Source of the DNA: Papaver somniferum
Lineage: Eukaryota; Streptophyta; Magnoliopsida; Ranunculales; Papaveraceae
Direction of reading: 5' to 3'
Length of the DNA stretch: 64,000 nucleotides
NCBI RefSeq assembly: GCF_003573695.1
Contig: NC_039362.1
Coordinates: 175,097,690 to 175,161,689 of the forward strand
Shown in pieces: positions 45,886-55,913 of this stretch. Within the stretch, counting starts at the first letter, position 1; each line of letters opens with the position of its first letter. A program made the position numbers and the translations under genes. The notes under the pieces are model-generated. The model had not been told where the DNA came from. It saw only the letters and a program-made list of their open reading frames with translations, and searched no databases.

Positions 45886-46200
45886 GTTGTCAGGCAATTT
45901 AACAAAGACATGCATCCTGATATCACCCGTATGATTAGTTGAAGTACAAATAAATAAATGACCATTTCATCTAAAGAAAGATGACGAAGATGTGTTGGGA
46001 TATGGAATTCTCCTATCTAAGTGCAATAGACGCATTGTTGTACTTAGCATAATGTACTCGGCCAAATTTTACATCCTTAGTGAACTTGTAAGCTAGATAT
46101 AGCTCAGCGCCAACGCAACGTCATTGGAATGGTATAGTGAATGTAATCATGTACTTAAAAGTGACCATTGACATAAATTTGTTTTATCCCTACAAAGATA
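45886..46200 (+). pseudogene. Copia pol remnant, part after the hAT insertion
   Basis: It follows directly after the right TSD of the hAT. Translation gives KVVRQFNKDMHPD, then KKDDEDVLG, YLSAIDALLYLA, CTRPNFTSLVNL and ARYSSAPTQRHWNGI, separated by stops (TAA within the ALLYLA-CTRP and VNL-ARYS blocks) and frameshifts. These are the landmarks just before the RNase H domain in plant copia elements, and they continue the reverse transcriptase ending at 9119. The rest of RNase H was not recognised. Confidence 0.85.
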
Positions 46201-47886
46201 TAAAAAGGAATGCTAATGAAAGTGCAATCCAAAAGTTGTTGATTATGAAGGAATAATAATCTCTTCTCCAACGAAAGTAATCAGCGGGAGATATGGTAGA
46301 CTATTTTCTAGGTCATTGTCGAAATTCAGTTTCGAAAAGTACATGACTAAAGGAACTATCTGGAAAAATCTGAAAGTAATCAGGTGGAGATGCCGACATC
46401 ATGGGGAGGATCCAAGAATATGATGTCGACATATTTTACTTCGAAATTGAAGCTGTGTTGTACTCTTTTCCCTTCGATCGAGAATAGTTTTTCCCAAAGG
46501 GTTTTGTCACTCGACAAGGTTTTAGCGAGACAACACTAAAAACATCAAGTATGTTGAACATTGAAGATATAAAGATCGCGTTGATATTACTGAAAATATA
46601 TGAATCAAAGAAATGAAACGCAATAGTCTGTTAAGCAATGTAACTTCCAGAATCAACAACATGGTCTTATAAACATTCAGGGTATGTTTGGAAGCTTGGA
46701 TATGAAAAATGTTGTCCAGGTTAGGGTATTCCTTGGTTTATCCGAGGCTATCATGGCAATGGTTATTTTAAATGGTGTTTGTTTTCCACATTGGGTTAGT
46801 GTAGTATGTTGGTTGTCAACAGATTTGTATACAAGCTAAATTAAGTAATTAAAAAATAATAAAAAACTAAACCATATAAATTTATGGTTTTGAGAATAAG
46901 AAAAATTTAAATAAAAAAAGTAGTTATAAAAATAACTGTGTAACCCAGGAAAGGATTAAGGTATTCCAGGTTTTACATGGAATACCAAAACCCCACATTT
47001 TTAGCCTCCTAAAATCTAGGTAGGATACATTATTCTTTTCTTGATATCGAATAAGCACCCACACAAACACAATATATGGTTATTTAAGGGATAACCCAAC
47101 CTAGGTTAGGATATCAAAGCTGCCAAACAGGACCTCAATAAGTCACCAATGTAAAGTGTGATAAACTCCTTTTGACTGCATTAGACTAATGAAAATTGTC
47201 TGACATCAGGGGGAGCATCTAATGGTGTGTTGAACTATTTTCCTTCACCCATGTTACTTTTTCCCACAAGGTTTTGTTACTCGGTGAGGTTTTTAATGAT
47301 ACAACAACGAACACCGGGAATGTAATTTCCCAGCTAAGGCTATTGCTTTCCCATGAGAATTTTCTGCCTTAGGAGTTGTGAAGCAACTAGTCAACTTCAA
47401 CAGAGCAAAGTGATCATCTGCAACAGATCATCTTTACTTGCGTCCGTCACGTTGTACTCTTTTCCCTTCGTCAAGGTTTTATCCCACTGGGTTTTCCTTG
47501 TCAAGGTTTTAATGAGGCAACATATACGCATCCAACCATGTTTTAAGTTTACTTAAAACTGTACTCTTTTTCTTTAATTCAGGTTTTTTCCCTCTGGGTT
47601 AGCCTGACGAAGTTTTAACGAGACAATTAACTTAGACTTGACGGTCTTTGAAGATCGTATTGCATGTGATGAACTACATGATAAATACGAGGCAACATTT
47701 GAATTACTACATGTGAAGAGTTGTACCAAGATTTTGTCCCACTGGGTTTTTCCTGGTCAAAGTTTTAGTGAGGCAATTGATTTCGACACAAGTCATCAAG
47801 GAGAGGACGACATTTGAAGAACTACACTCGAAACACTATATGTGAAGCACTGCATATGAAGTTCAATTGGACCGCACAAGAGGGAG
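46201..47886 (+). other. Copia 3' region with repeated GGTTTTAACGAGGCAAC-type motifs
   Basis: Several imperfect copies of a block running TGTACTCTTTT-CCTT, GTTTT-CCC-TGGGTTTT, then AAGGTTTTAACGAGGCAA lie near 46456-46535, 47240-47310, 47453-47522, 47560-47625 and 47730-47782. Such repeats are common in the 3' untranslated part of plant copia elements. The element ends with AAGAGGGAG (47878-47886), the polypurine tract. A MITE interrupts this region. Confidence 0.75.
46680..47134. mobile_element. MITE, Tourist/Harbinger-like (455 bp)
   Basis: Termini are GGGTATGTTTGGAAGCTTGG on the left and, as complement, GGTCCTGTTTGGCAGCTTTG on the right, alike at most positions of the first 24. TCA flanks both ends (46677-46679 and 47135-47137). 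The interior is AT-rich and non-coding. The GTTTGG-containing terminus and 3-bp TSD fit Tourist-type elements, although TCA departs from the usual TWA. Confidence 0.7.
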
Positions 47887-48055
47887 TGTTGTAGGTCCCA
47901 TGACCCATAGATGTGCGGCCCAACTAGCTATACCTAGGGTTTCCCTTACGTATATATAAGGATATTATAGATATGTAATGTGGCTGATGAATCAATAAGA
48001 TATTCCGCTCTCTCTCTTATCTCTTTGTCTTCTTCCATACAATTCTACTGCAAAA
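47887..48055 (+). repeat. Copia 3' LTR (169 bp)
   Basis: Same length as 4450-4618 with about six differences, preceded by the purine tract AAGAGGGAG and followed by the TSD TGCTT (48056-48060). It carries TATATAAGG and faces the downstream gene in the same direction, so it could drive read-through. Confidence 0.88.
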
Positions 48056-48060
48056 TGCTT

Positions 48061-49619
48061 CACTATTATTATTATTTTTGGCCGGCTTCCTATATTAATG
48101 TCGCGGTCCTCGCGGATCCTACACTTGTGGTAGGGCCCGCAGGACTGTATCTCCTTCCACGATGTATGTGTAATATGTAGGTGGCCTCGTTGGGCCCGTG
48201 ATGAGTTATGGACATGAACCGGTATATTTCGTTGGCGAGGTAATTCTTTAGGAGGGGAAGAATCCGATAAGTGACCAGGATTTTCACCCAAAATGTTCCC
48301 TGAACGTTTTTTCTTTCTTATTCTTAAACAGAAAATTTCCGACATAAACAAAAAAAACGCTGTTTTGTTTCCCTCTTTCACTTCAGCGGTTCTTCAGAGA
48401 ATACGAAACCCTAGAAACTAAATTGGTGGAGTTGATAGAATTATCAAGAAGAAGAACTTAATCCCTGTGTCAGGTAATCCTTAAATTAACCCTACTACTG
48501 GTGTCTGATTAACATAGTACTAGAAATTGGGGGTTTGCTGTAAATTTATTTGAGGTTTTTTTCAGTTGTAATGAAATTAGGGTAGTTATAATCAGAATCA
48601 AACGGGAATTTCAGTTATAATCATCCCAAATGGATGTGAGGATTCTCAGTATTTGGCCGTGTTGTCATAGACATTATAACTCGCTTACCAATTGATTCGA
48701 TTATAGGCTGCAAACTCTCAATTGCATGGTAAGTTCAATTCCAATGAGAGCTAAGAATCGACTGCGTTACTTTGAGTATAATGAGAATAACAATGGCTGT
48801 ATTAGAAAGATCAATTCCAATACCTCGATTTGGATCTTCTTATAAGGTTATTGGTCCTATTAATGGTTTAGTCTGTCTTTATTCGATTAATGGTTGTACT
48901 GTGTACGTATATCTAAGATTGACTAATCGCTCTCTCCCTAGGCTAGTACAACTTTCCTAAGATTGGTCCTATTAATGATTGCTCCAGAAAAGTTGTTAAC
49001 ATGTTCGTTATCGTCCAAATAAACTCTTTATCTATATTTGGATTGGGTAATCATGATTCTTCACTCTATTTAAGGCCGCATCTGTGCATGATTTTGTTTG
49101 GTTAGCGCTCTTACTAGACCAGCTTTTATGTTAATACGTATCATTCAACTAAAGAGCTCAAAGGTGAGACTATCGGAATCCATGGAATGGACATGTAGAA
49201 TTCTGTTTCCGTAGACTAATCTGTGTTAGGAAGAGACCACATAAGGAATCGCGGCCTCACTAGGACACTTCTAGACTCTTACCATTCAATCAGTTAAAAT
49301 GTTTTTTTTCTCCCCCGCTTGAACTGTATATGTGCACTGCTCTGTTTGACTGAAAATTTGTGTCCTGATGTACTTGTGGTTGTGATACACAAGCGAGAAA
49401 ATTGGGCTCGACAAGTGATATAACTTTCTGTATTGTCTTTGGTAGAGCCTAAATTGTATCAAGTAATCTTTGAACCCTACTACTTCTGTAGAAATTTGGT
49501 TTTCCATAAATATATCTGGGTTTTTTTCTTTTGGAATGAAATTGAGTACAAATAAGCTTGGGGTTTGCTATGAATTTAGACACTTCTATCTCTCAAATGT
49601 TTCGTATATTTGCTTACAG
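48061..49619 (+). other. Upstream region, probable 5' untranslated exon and first intron of the Transposase_24-type gene
   Basis: Native DNA right of the copia insertion. A C/T-rich stretch near 48360-48385 and GAAACCCTAGAAAC (48405-48420, a telo-box-like motif frequent in plant 5' leaders) are followed by TGTGTCAG|GTAATCC at 48474, a good splice donor. The matching acceptor is TTTGCTTACAG at 49609-49619, making an intron of about 1.1 kb. No clear TATA box was seen. The transcription start is inferred, not shown. Confidence 0.45.
48720..48960 (+). pseudogene. F-box-associated domain fragment in the first intron
   Basis: Two short frames: AKNRLRYFEYNEN near 48750-48785, then IPRFGSSYKVIGPINGLVC and LYSINGCTVYV (48817-48910). 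The NGLVCLY block resembles the F-box-associated domain of plant F-box proteins. There is no F-box, and the frames do not join. It is probably a captured or decayed gene fragment; chance similarity is possible. Confidence 0.4.
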
Positions 49620-49634
49620 CTGCTAATATTAAGT

Positions 49635-52600
49635 ATGGGGTCGAAAAGACTGGAACTTCAAGAAGCTCTCAAGAAGCAGAAGCCCTCAACAACAAAACAT
49701 CAAGAAGCTCTCCAGAACCAGAGACGATCAACAAAAAAACGACAAGAAGCTCTCCACAACCAGAGGCTGTCGACAACAAAACCACGCTCTGCATCTGTCA
49801 ACAGCGGCAGATTGGCAAATGAAATTGTGACTGATGCAGTGGATGAAAGACTCAAAGTGGTTGCTCCCGAGAAGCAGAAATTGTCAGCAACAAAACCATG
49901 TTCTGCATTAATCAGTGGCAGCAGGGAAAACGAAATTGTGACAGATTCAGTGGATGAAAGACTGAATGTTGAGAAGCAGAGGTCTCCAGCAACAAAACCA
50001 TGTTCTTTGTTTGTCAACGGTACTAGTGCAAACAAAATTGTGACTGATGCAGTGGAGAAGGAGAAGCTGCCAACAAAGAAACCACACGTCGCATACGTCG
50101 ACGGCCCAATGAAATATACATTGGATGAAATATACAATGCTAGACTATTTCTCTTGAGAAGCAGAGGTCGTCAGCAACAAAACCATGTTCCTGCAATCGT
50201 CAATGGCCGAAGAGCAAAAGAAATTGTGACCGATGTAGTGGGTGAAAGGCTCAACGCTGCTGCTCTCAAGAAGCAGAGTTCGTCGACAACAAAATCAAGT
50301 ATCGCAGTCGCCAATGGCAGTTGGGCAAACAAAATTGTGACCAATCCAGTTGATGGGAAACTCAAAGCAGTTGGTGACATCCTTGATGTTGGAAATGATA
50401 TTAGAGATGATGATGCTGATATACTTGATGGAGATGGAGACTACGACGTGCATATTGCAGAAGACCAATATTTACTCAATGACTCTGATGAAGATGCTGA
50501 CATACTTGATGCGGATGGAGACAGTGATGTGCACATTGTGGAAGACCAATTGTTACCGACCGACTCTGATGAAGTTGCTGACATACTTGATGTGCATGGA
50601 GACAGTGATGTGCACATTGTGGAAGACCAATCGTTACCAACCTACTCTGATGAAGATGCTGACTTATTTGATGCAGATGGAGACAGTGATGTGCATATTG
50701 CAGAAGACCAATTGTTACCCACTAACTCTGAGAATTCATCAAGGAAAAGGAGTCGTGAAATGGCCTGGAGACAAGTGACTGACCCTCATAGTGAGTCTAA
50801 CAACGCAAACTGCACCTACAATGGTCAAGGAAGCACTTCTATGCCGTCAGGTGAATACTTACGTAATGTATCTTAGTAACTAGTTTTTTGTTTTGTGAAT
50901 TAATATATAAGTTACTAATTGTAATGTTTTGAGCTCTTCATTTAATAGATACCCGTATCCCAATTATATTCGACAAATATGGGCGCCCTTGTGATGTTGG
51001 GTCAGAAAAATTTGTAACGGATATTGGAAGGTTAGTACGAGCACATTGTCGTCCTGCGATTGAATCTTGGAAAATTGTTCCAAACAGCATGAAGGATAAT
51101 ATATGGAAAGACATTGTTGTAAGTGAATTTAATTTATTTGTTTAGCATTTGGTTATTTTTTATTTTTAGTTATCTTAATATCTTTATGATATGGAGATTG
51201 TGTTTGCAGGCTAGGTATGTCGTACCTGAAGTTTATAAGCCTCATGTTTTGTCAAGGGCTAGCAAATCTTGGAAAGGTTGGAAGCAACATCTGCGAAGAG
51301 AGTTGGATAAACATGAGACCGTTGCTGAGAGGAAAATAAAGATACCGTGGCGTCTGATTACAAATAGAGACGATTGGGAAAGTTTTGTTGATTTCTGCAA
51401 TAGCGACGAGCATATGAAACTTCGGGCAGCTGGTAAAAAAGCTCAAGAAGCTTCTGAATTTACACAGTCATGTGGAAGGAAAGGAATTTTTCGCAAAATA
51501 TACGAATTGGTAGAAATTTTAAACTCCACATTTATTTTCAGATTTTATTTTACTCTTTTGTTTCACTGAAAAATGCCATTTTCTGTAATCTAATGTAGGA
51601 AAAAGCGAGTCCAACTGGTGAAGTGAACAGAGCTGCAATATTTGTTGGCACCCATACTTCCAGGAATGATCTTGGTGAAGACAAAATGGTAAGCTTAGTC
51701 ATTGCCTTTGTCACATTATTTGAATATTAGTTCTTAGTTTATGTAGTTATGTATCTTTGTCTTTGCAGAAATTAGTTAAAGAGCTTGTAGAAGCTAATCC
51801 AGACGGTCAGAAAGATATTGACAACGATGCTGTCGCATTGGTTAGTGAAACAAAAAACTGCAGTATATCTTAAACAACTCTTTCTTTCTTAAGCAACTCT
51901 TTCTTTCTTAGGTATGTGGACGTGATTCAAGAGGTTCAGTAAAAGGCATGGGAGGAGGTGTTTCGAGGACTACGATACATGCTTCTGCTACAACTTTAGA
52001 GATTCTTCGCAAAGTACAACAAGAAAACAAGAGTCTGCAGTCTGATCTCCATTTACTCCGAACACAATTAGGAGAACACACTCCGAATCATACTTCTACA
52101 CCATCAAGTCAATCTGCGCCACACACACAAAACCGTACTTCAATACCATCAAATCAATCTGCACCACCTGCACAAAATCCTACTTTTACGCCATCAAATC
52201 AATCTGCGTCACACATACAGAATCGTACTTCAACACCATCAAATGAATCTGCCCCACGTGCTCAAAATCGTAGTTCTACACCATCAAGTCAATCTGCGTC
52301 ACGCATACAGAATAGTACTTCAATACCATCAAATCAGTTTGTGCCACGCACACAAAATCGTACTTCGACACCATCAAATCAATCTGTATCTCAGGTAAAA
52401 AAACTTATGTGATTATTACAAATCGAATCTACTTTCGGAATTCAGTTCTGCACTAGAAAGTAGAAAATAACTCTTGTTATCCTAGCTGAAATTTAAAACA
52501 CTCACCCCCAATTTAACATTTGTAAACATCTACTCTGTCATAGCAGCGTACATAGAGATTGACAATTGATTACTGTAGAAATAGAAAGTAAATGGAAGAG

Positions 52601-53831
52601 TGTAAACCACATAGAGGAGAGATCCCTTTCTTATACTCATTTTGTGCACACTTACAACTATACCCTTTTAGGTAACATATCTAGATTACACTATTCAGGT
52701 TTTGTGTAACCTGGCCGTGAGATTCATTTCAACCTCCCTCTCTAGCGGGTGCGTAAATATCTACCATATCAAGTTGTCGAGGAATGAGTTGAATGGACGA
52801 TGTGGGACTCCTTTCAGAATGTTAATGGCAACCTTGTTGTCCCTATATAACTTCATAGGATATTTAGGGCGAAATCCAGTCTCTATCAACAGTATTCTTA
52901 ACCACAAACTCACAGATTCCTTAATGCCATGGCTTTAAACTCTATATTTGCTCTAGACCTAGCTGCGACTGATTGCTTCTTGCTGTGCCAAGTTACTAGG
53001 TTTCCTCCCACAAACAAACAATAGCCAGAAGTAGACCTAAGATCGATCGTTGTTATTTAGGTAGCGAAGTATTCGATACACTGCATCCATGTGTCTCACG
53101 TGCAGACTTTATCTGGTTAAGAATGAAAATTATTGCATAACACTAGTTTAACAGTGGAAGAACGAGTTGAGGATTCTGTGGCTTGATCCCCTTACTTGTC
53201 TAAGATGTTTAGATATTTGTTTTAGTTTTGTATATTGTAGTGAGTTTAGATAACGATTCTGTAATATTGAATGTACGCTCTTGGTTTGGTGGATGTAGAA
53301 CCTGAAGCGTCCAACCTGCCTTCTCATTCACGTTTGGCACCTGATGCATCCAACTTGCCTTCTCGTTCATGTTTGCCACCTTCTGCGTCCAACTTGCCTG
53401 CTTCTAGTTCATGTTTCATAAAAAACTTCAAAGGAAGGACCATTGCTTTAGGTAGTATCAACACTGCGGATCCACCAATGGAACATGTCTATAGTTTAAT
53501 TATCGAAGAAATATTTGACAGAAACGCAGAACTATTTGATATAGATGGGAAGCTTGGAGATGTTATGGTTGGTGGCGTGATTAATTGGCCAAAAGCATGT
53601 GTTGAGTTCAACTTGCCTGCTAATTCATGTTTCATACGAAACTTCAAGAGAAGAACCATCGCTTTCGGTAGTATCAATACTGCTGATCCGCCGACGGAAC
53701 ATGTTTATAGTGTAATTGTGAAAGAAATATATGACAGAGATGCAGAATTATTTGATGAAGATGGGAAGCTTGGAGACATTATAATCGGTGGTTTGATTAA
53801 TTGGCCGAAAGCATGTATTAAGCCTTGTTGA
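49635..53831 (+). CDS. Transposase_24-type (Ptta/En-Spm-associated) repeat-rich protein, spliced
   Basis: Coding exons by GT-AG sites: 49635-50850, 50949-51118, 51210-51509, 51599-51688, 51769-51840, 51912-52394 and a last exon 53299-53831. Exons 1-6 join in frame to 777 codons. The ATG has A at -3 and G at +4. Exon 1: Lys/Thr-rich repeats, then acidic repeats. Exons 2-6: the core, with WKIVPNSMKDNIWKDIV, RDDWESFVDFCNSDEHMKL, GRKGIFRKIYELEK, AAIFVGTHTSRNDLGED and VCGRDSRGSVKGMGGGVS, matching the plant family called Transposase_24, then a helical LRKVQQENKSLQSDLHLLRTQL and 15-residue repeats. The last exon has two copies of a ~65-residue module ending INWPKAC, similar to a DUF8039-like tail. 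The exon 6 to 7 junction is out of phase, so a small exon is missed, another site is used, or the protein stops at 52412. DNA transposition is not implied; such proteins often lack catalysis. Confidence 0.75.
49650..50370 (+). repeat. Intragenic repeats in exon 1, N-terminal half
   Basis: First, three or four copies of a 13-residue unit like QEAL-NQR-STTK (49660-49790), then about five copies of a 30-40-residue unit with KPCSA, NEIVTDAVDERL and LSATKP (49790-50370). Copies are in frame and diverged. Confidence 0.75.
50400..50730 (+). repeat. Intragenic 81-bp acidic repeat, four copies
   Basis: A 27-residue unit DEDADILDADGDSDVHIVED plus QLLPTDS, four copies: the first is partly diverged (50400-50487), the next three start at 50488, 50569 and 50650. 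The open alternate frame across it is a by-product. Confidence 0.85.
52075..52394 (+). repeat. Intragenic 45-bp repeat, seven copies
   Basis: Seven copies of a 15-residue unit like NRTSTPSNQSAPHTQ, in frame in exon 6, Ser/Thr/Pro/Gln-rich and likely unstructured. Confidence 0.85.
52690..53110 (-). pseudogene. Copia RNase H relic in the last intron, antisense
   Basis: The complement reads in copia RNase H order: HMDAVYRILRYL (from about 53100), GYCLFVGGNLVTWHSKKQS, RANIEFKAMAL, LIETGFRPKYPMKLYRDN and KVAINI. Frames shift and stops occur. No LTRs were seen nearby. It is an old fragment of a copia element different from the one at 4450-48055, and it lies inside an intron opposite to the host gene. 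Confidence 0.8.
53299..53828 (+). repeat. Duplicated C-terminal module of the Transposase_24-type gene
   Basis: Two copies of SCFI-NFK-RTIA-GSINTADPP ... DGKLGD ... INWPKAC, at about 53404-53607 and 53620-53828, preceded by three short SNLPS-type repeats (53300-53405). It is a recent in-frame duplication within one exon. Confidence 0.85.
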
Positions 53832-54390
53832 CAGGAAATCATGCCATTATTATTTTTCATTTCCTGTAACTAGTATGTATAGTCTTTGCAAGTGTTGTTT
53901 TCTGGGTTCTAGTTTTAGAAGTTTTATTTTTATACTGGATGTTTTCTAGACAAGAAAACTTATGAGACAAGTGAATTATCTGTTACAGAAAAGGGAGCAC
54001 CATGAAAAATTTCAAATATATCGACTGACAGAAGGGGAAGAGAAATTTCTTTGGCACTTTTTTCTTTTGTAATATATAAACGACTGTCATTGGTAATTGG
54101 TATACAACAAGCCCTCGATCCACCGCATGTGACACAATCTAGCTAGTTATAAATTTTAACTAAAACTAATCCATTGAATTATCTGCATCCAATCCGTCCA
54201 TCCGTACATCCATTGGATCTGGATGCCAAATTTGAAATCTATAGTGCAATGGATTGGATGCGGATGAGGCGAAAACCGGTCCATACCGGCCCATGCTCAC
54301 CCCTACAAGTTAGCCATGGGGAAACTACCCCCACCCCGTTTCTATACCAATTTATCTAACCTTTTGCCGTCCTAGAAAGATTTAGAACAC
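53832..54390. other. 3' flank of the gene with a lone hAT-like terminus
   Basis: No gene. The right part ends GCTCACCCCTA at 54305; the complement TAGGGGTGAGCATGGGCC is a typical start of hAT-type MITEs. A GGATTGGATGCGGATG-type subterminal part (54175-54270) supports this. The other terminus was not found, so it is a one-ended fragment at best. Confidence 0.45.
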
Positions 54391-55024
54391 CTAGGGAGTA
54401 TCACTACTGTCATAAAAATAATGCACCAAAACAACTTTCAATTGAACCAGCAGGGAGTTATGAAATGCCACTGTAGAGAACATCTTCAAAGTATAAAATC
54501 TCTTGCAGAACTCCACAAATTGACTGCAAATAATGATGATATCACAAGCCTTGTCTAAAAAAAGGCAGACAACAGTGCGAAGCAAAAGAAGGTTCATATC
54601 CGTCTTAACACAATAAATTACCAGAAAAGGGTTCATTCTATTAGACAAGGTTAGAAACATCAACCTCTGTTGATCACCGCTGAAGCTCTGGCCACCAGCA
54701 ATCCCGGGATATTCAAGTAACCATAAAAGTAAACAGATGATTCAAACACAGACTATACAACCACAATTTGACTTCATCTCTCAATGACAAGGAAAACAAC
54801 CGAAGTCTCACGGCTTCTGCATCAAGGTCTTCAAATTTATTGCCCCACAAGTTTCTTGAAGTCTCAATCGTCTTTTGCACATCAAATTTATCGTAACCCT
54901 TGCATCTAATCAAGGGTGAAAGTTCAAGTACCCACCTCACTGTCTAAAAAAACCAATCTAATACCATAAACGAGTAGTGCATCAAAAGGGAAAAAATAGA
55001 AGCTATAAAATCTTAACATACACA
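54391..55024. other. Flank left of the tandem array with a gag-like fragment
   Basis: On the minus strand, 54940-54713 encodes GNKFEDLDAEAVRLRLFSLS followed by LRDEVKLWLYSL. This resembles the retrotransposon gag block of plant gypsy elements (RLRLFPFSL ... WLNSLP). It is short and isolated, so it is a fragment or chance. The rest shows no gene. Confidence 0.4.
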
Positions 55025-55913
55025 AACAGAAAAAAGAAGGGCGCTAATGTTCCATCTTGGCTGCAGGCACAAACAAAGTCGCGATCCCATAACAAAAGCT
55101 GATGAATTATAACAATACAGCAGAAAGAACAAAATCGCGAAAGCATAAAAAAAAAAAATGAATTGCAAAAGAATGATATGGCTCTAGATTGGAGACAACA
55201 TATTACTGATTTTAAGGAAACCATGATGTATGTTAAGGTAAGGGTCTGAAAATTCAGAAGAAAACGTAAGAGAAACATATTACTAATTTTATAACTCATT
55301 TAATAATAACCGAAGGAATATGCAACAACAAAAACAAATAACTTCACCAATTTTTTTGGGCGCATATAGATGTACCCCGTTTTTTTCACATTTACAAATG
55401 TACTCCTGTTTTGACCGTTTTTTGAAAAAACGGCTAACGGAAAGTTAACCTCCATGTCAGCAGTTAAATCATCCAACTCACTTGCAACCTCGTCTATTCT
55501 TCCACGTAAGTTGTGTACACGTTGCTGGTCCCTTAACAATCAACATTGCTTCAAAGAGAACTGTAATTCCAAACTCAAATTGAACTTGTGTAAGTCTCAG
55601 CCTGTGGAGAAGACAATCAATCCTTACTATTTTCAAAATTGTTCACTTAACAATCAACAGTGCTCCAAAGATAATTGTAATTCCAAACTCAAATTGAACT
55701 TGTGTAAGATGCAATAGTTATAGAAACAATAGTATATGAAGTATGCAAGGAATTCAAGAAAAATCTGCAAATGTAACTGCAATAGTAATAAAAGACTATC
55801 TATTTCAGTAACTCTCCACTGTCTTATCTTAACATAACATTCCAGAAATTGTCTTAACATTCAAATATAAAATAGAGTCATCATAAACACAAACCAACAT
55901 AAAATAGGTACGT

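Larger units (their letters stand above)
4450..48055 (+). mobile_element. Ty1/copia LTR retrotransposon, degenerate, split by nested insertions
   Basis: Two 169-bp LTRs in the same orientation bound the element and TGCTT flanks both sides. The pol reading order continues across two insertion sites. Reverse transcriptase remnants run from about 8440 to 9119, then 40827-40866, then 45894 onward, once element A (9120-40826 plus one TSD copy) and the hAT (40867-45885 plus one TSD copy) are set aside. Without insertions it would be about 7 kb. The polypurine tract AAGAGGGAG lies immediately before the 3' LTR. Pol is full of stops and frameshifts, and gag was not recognised. The LTRs differ at about six positions by eye, so the copy is not recent. 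Confidence 0.9.

Noticed and set aside
50350..50778. 142-codon ORF overlapping exon 1 in another frame
   Set aside because: The 81-bp repeat keeps an alternative frame open; the main frame has splice sites and family homology downstream.
52702..52938. 78-codon plus-strand ORF in the last intron
   Set aside because: Antisense shadow of the copia RNase H relic.
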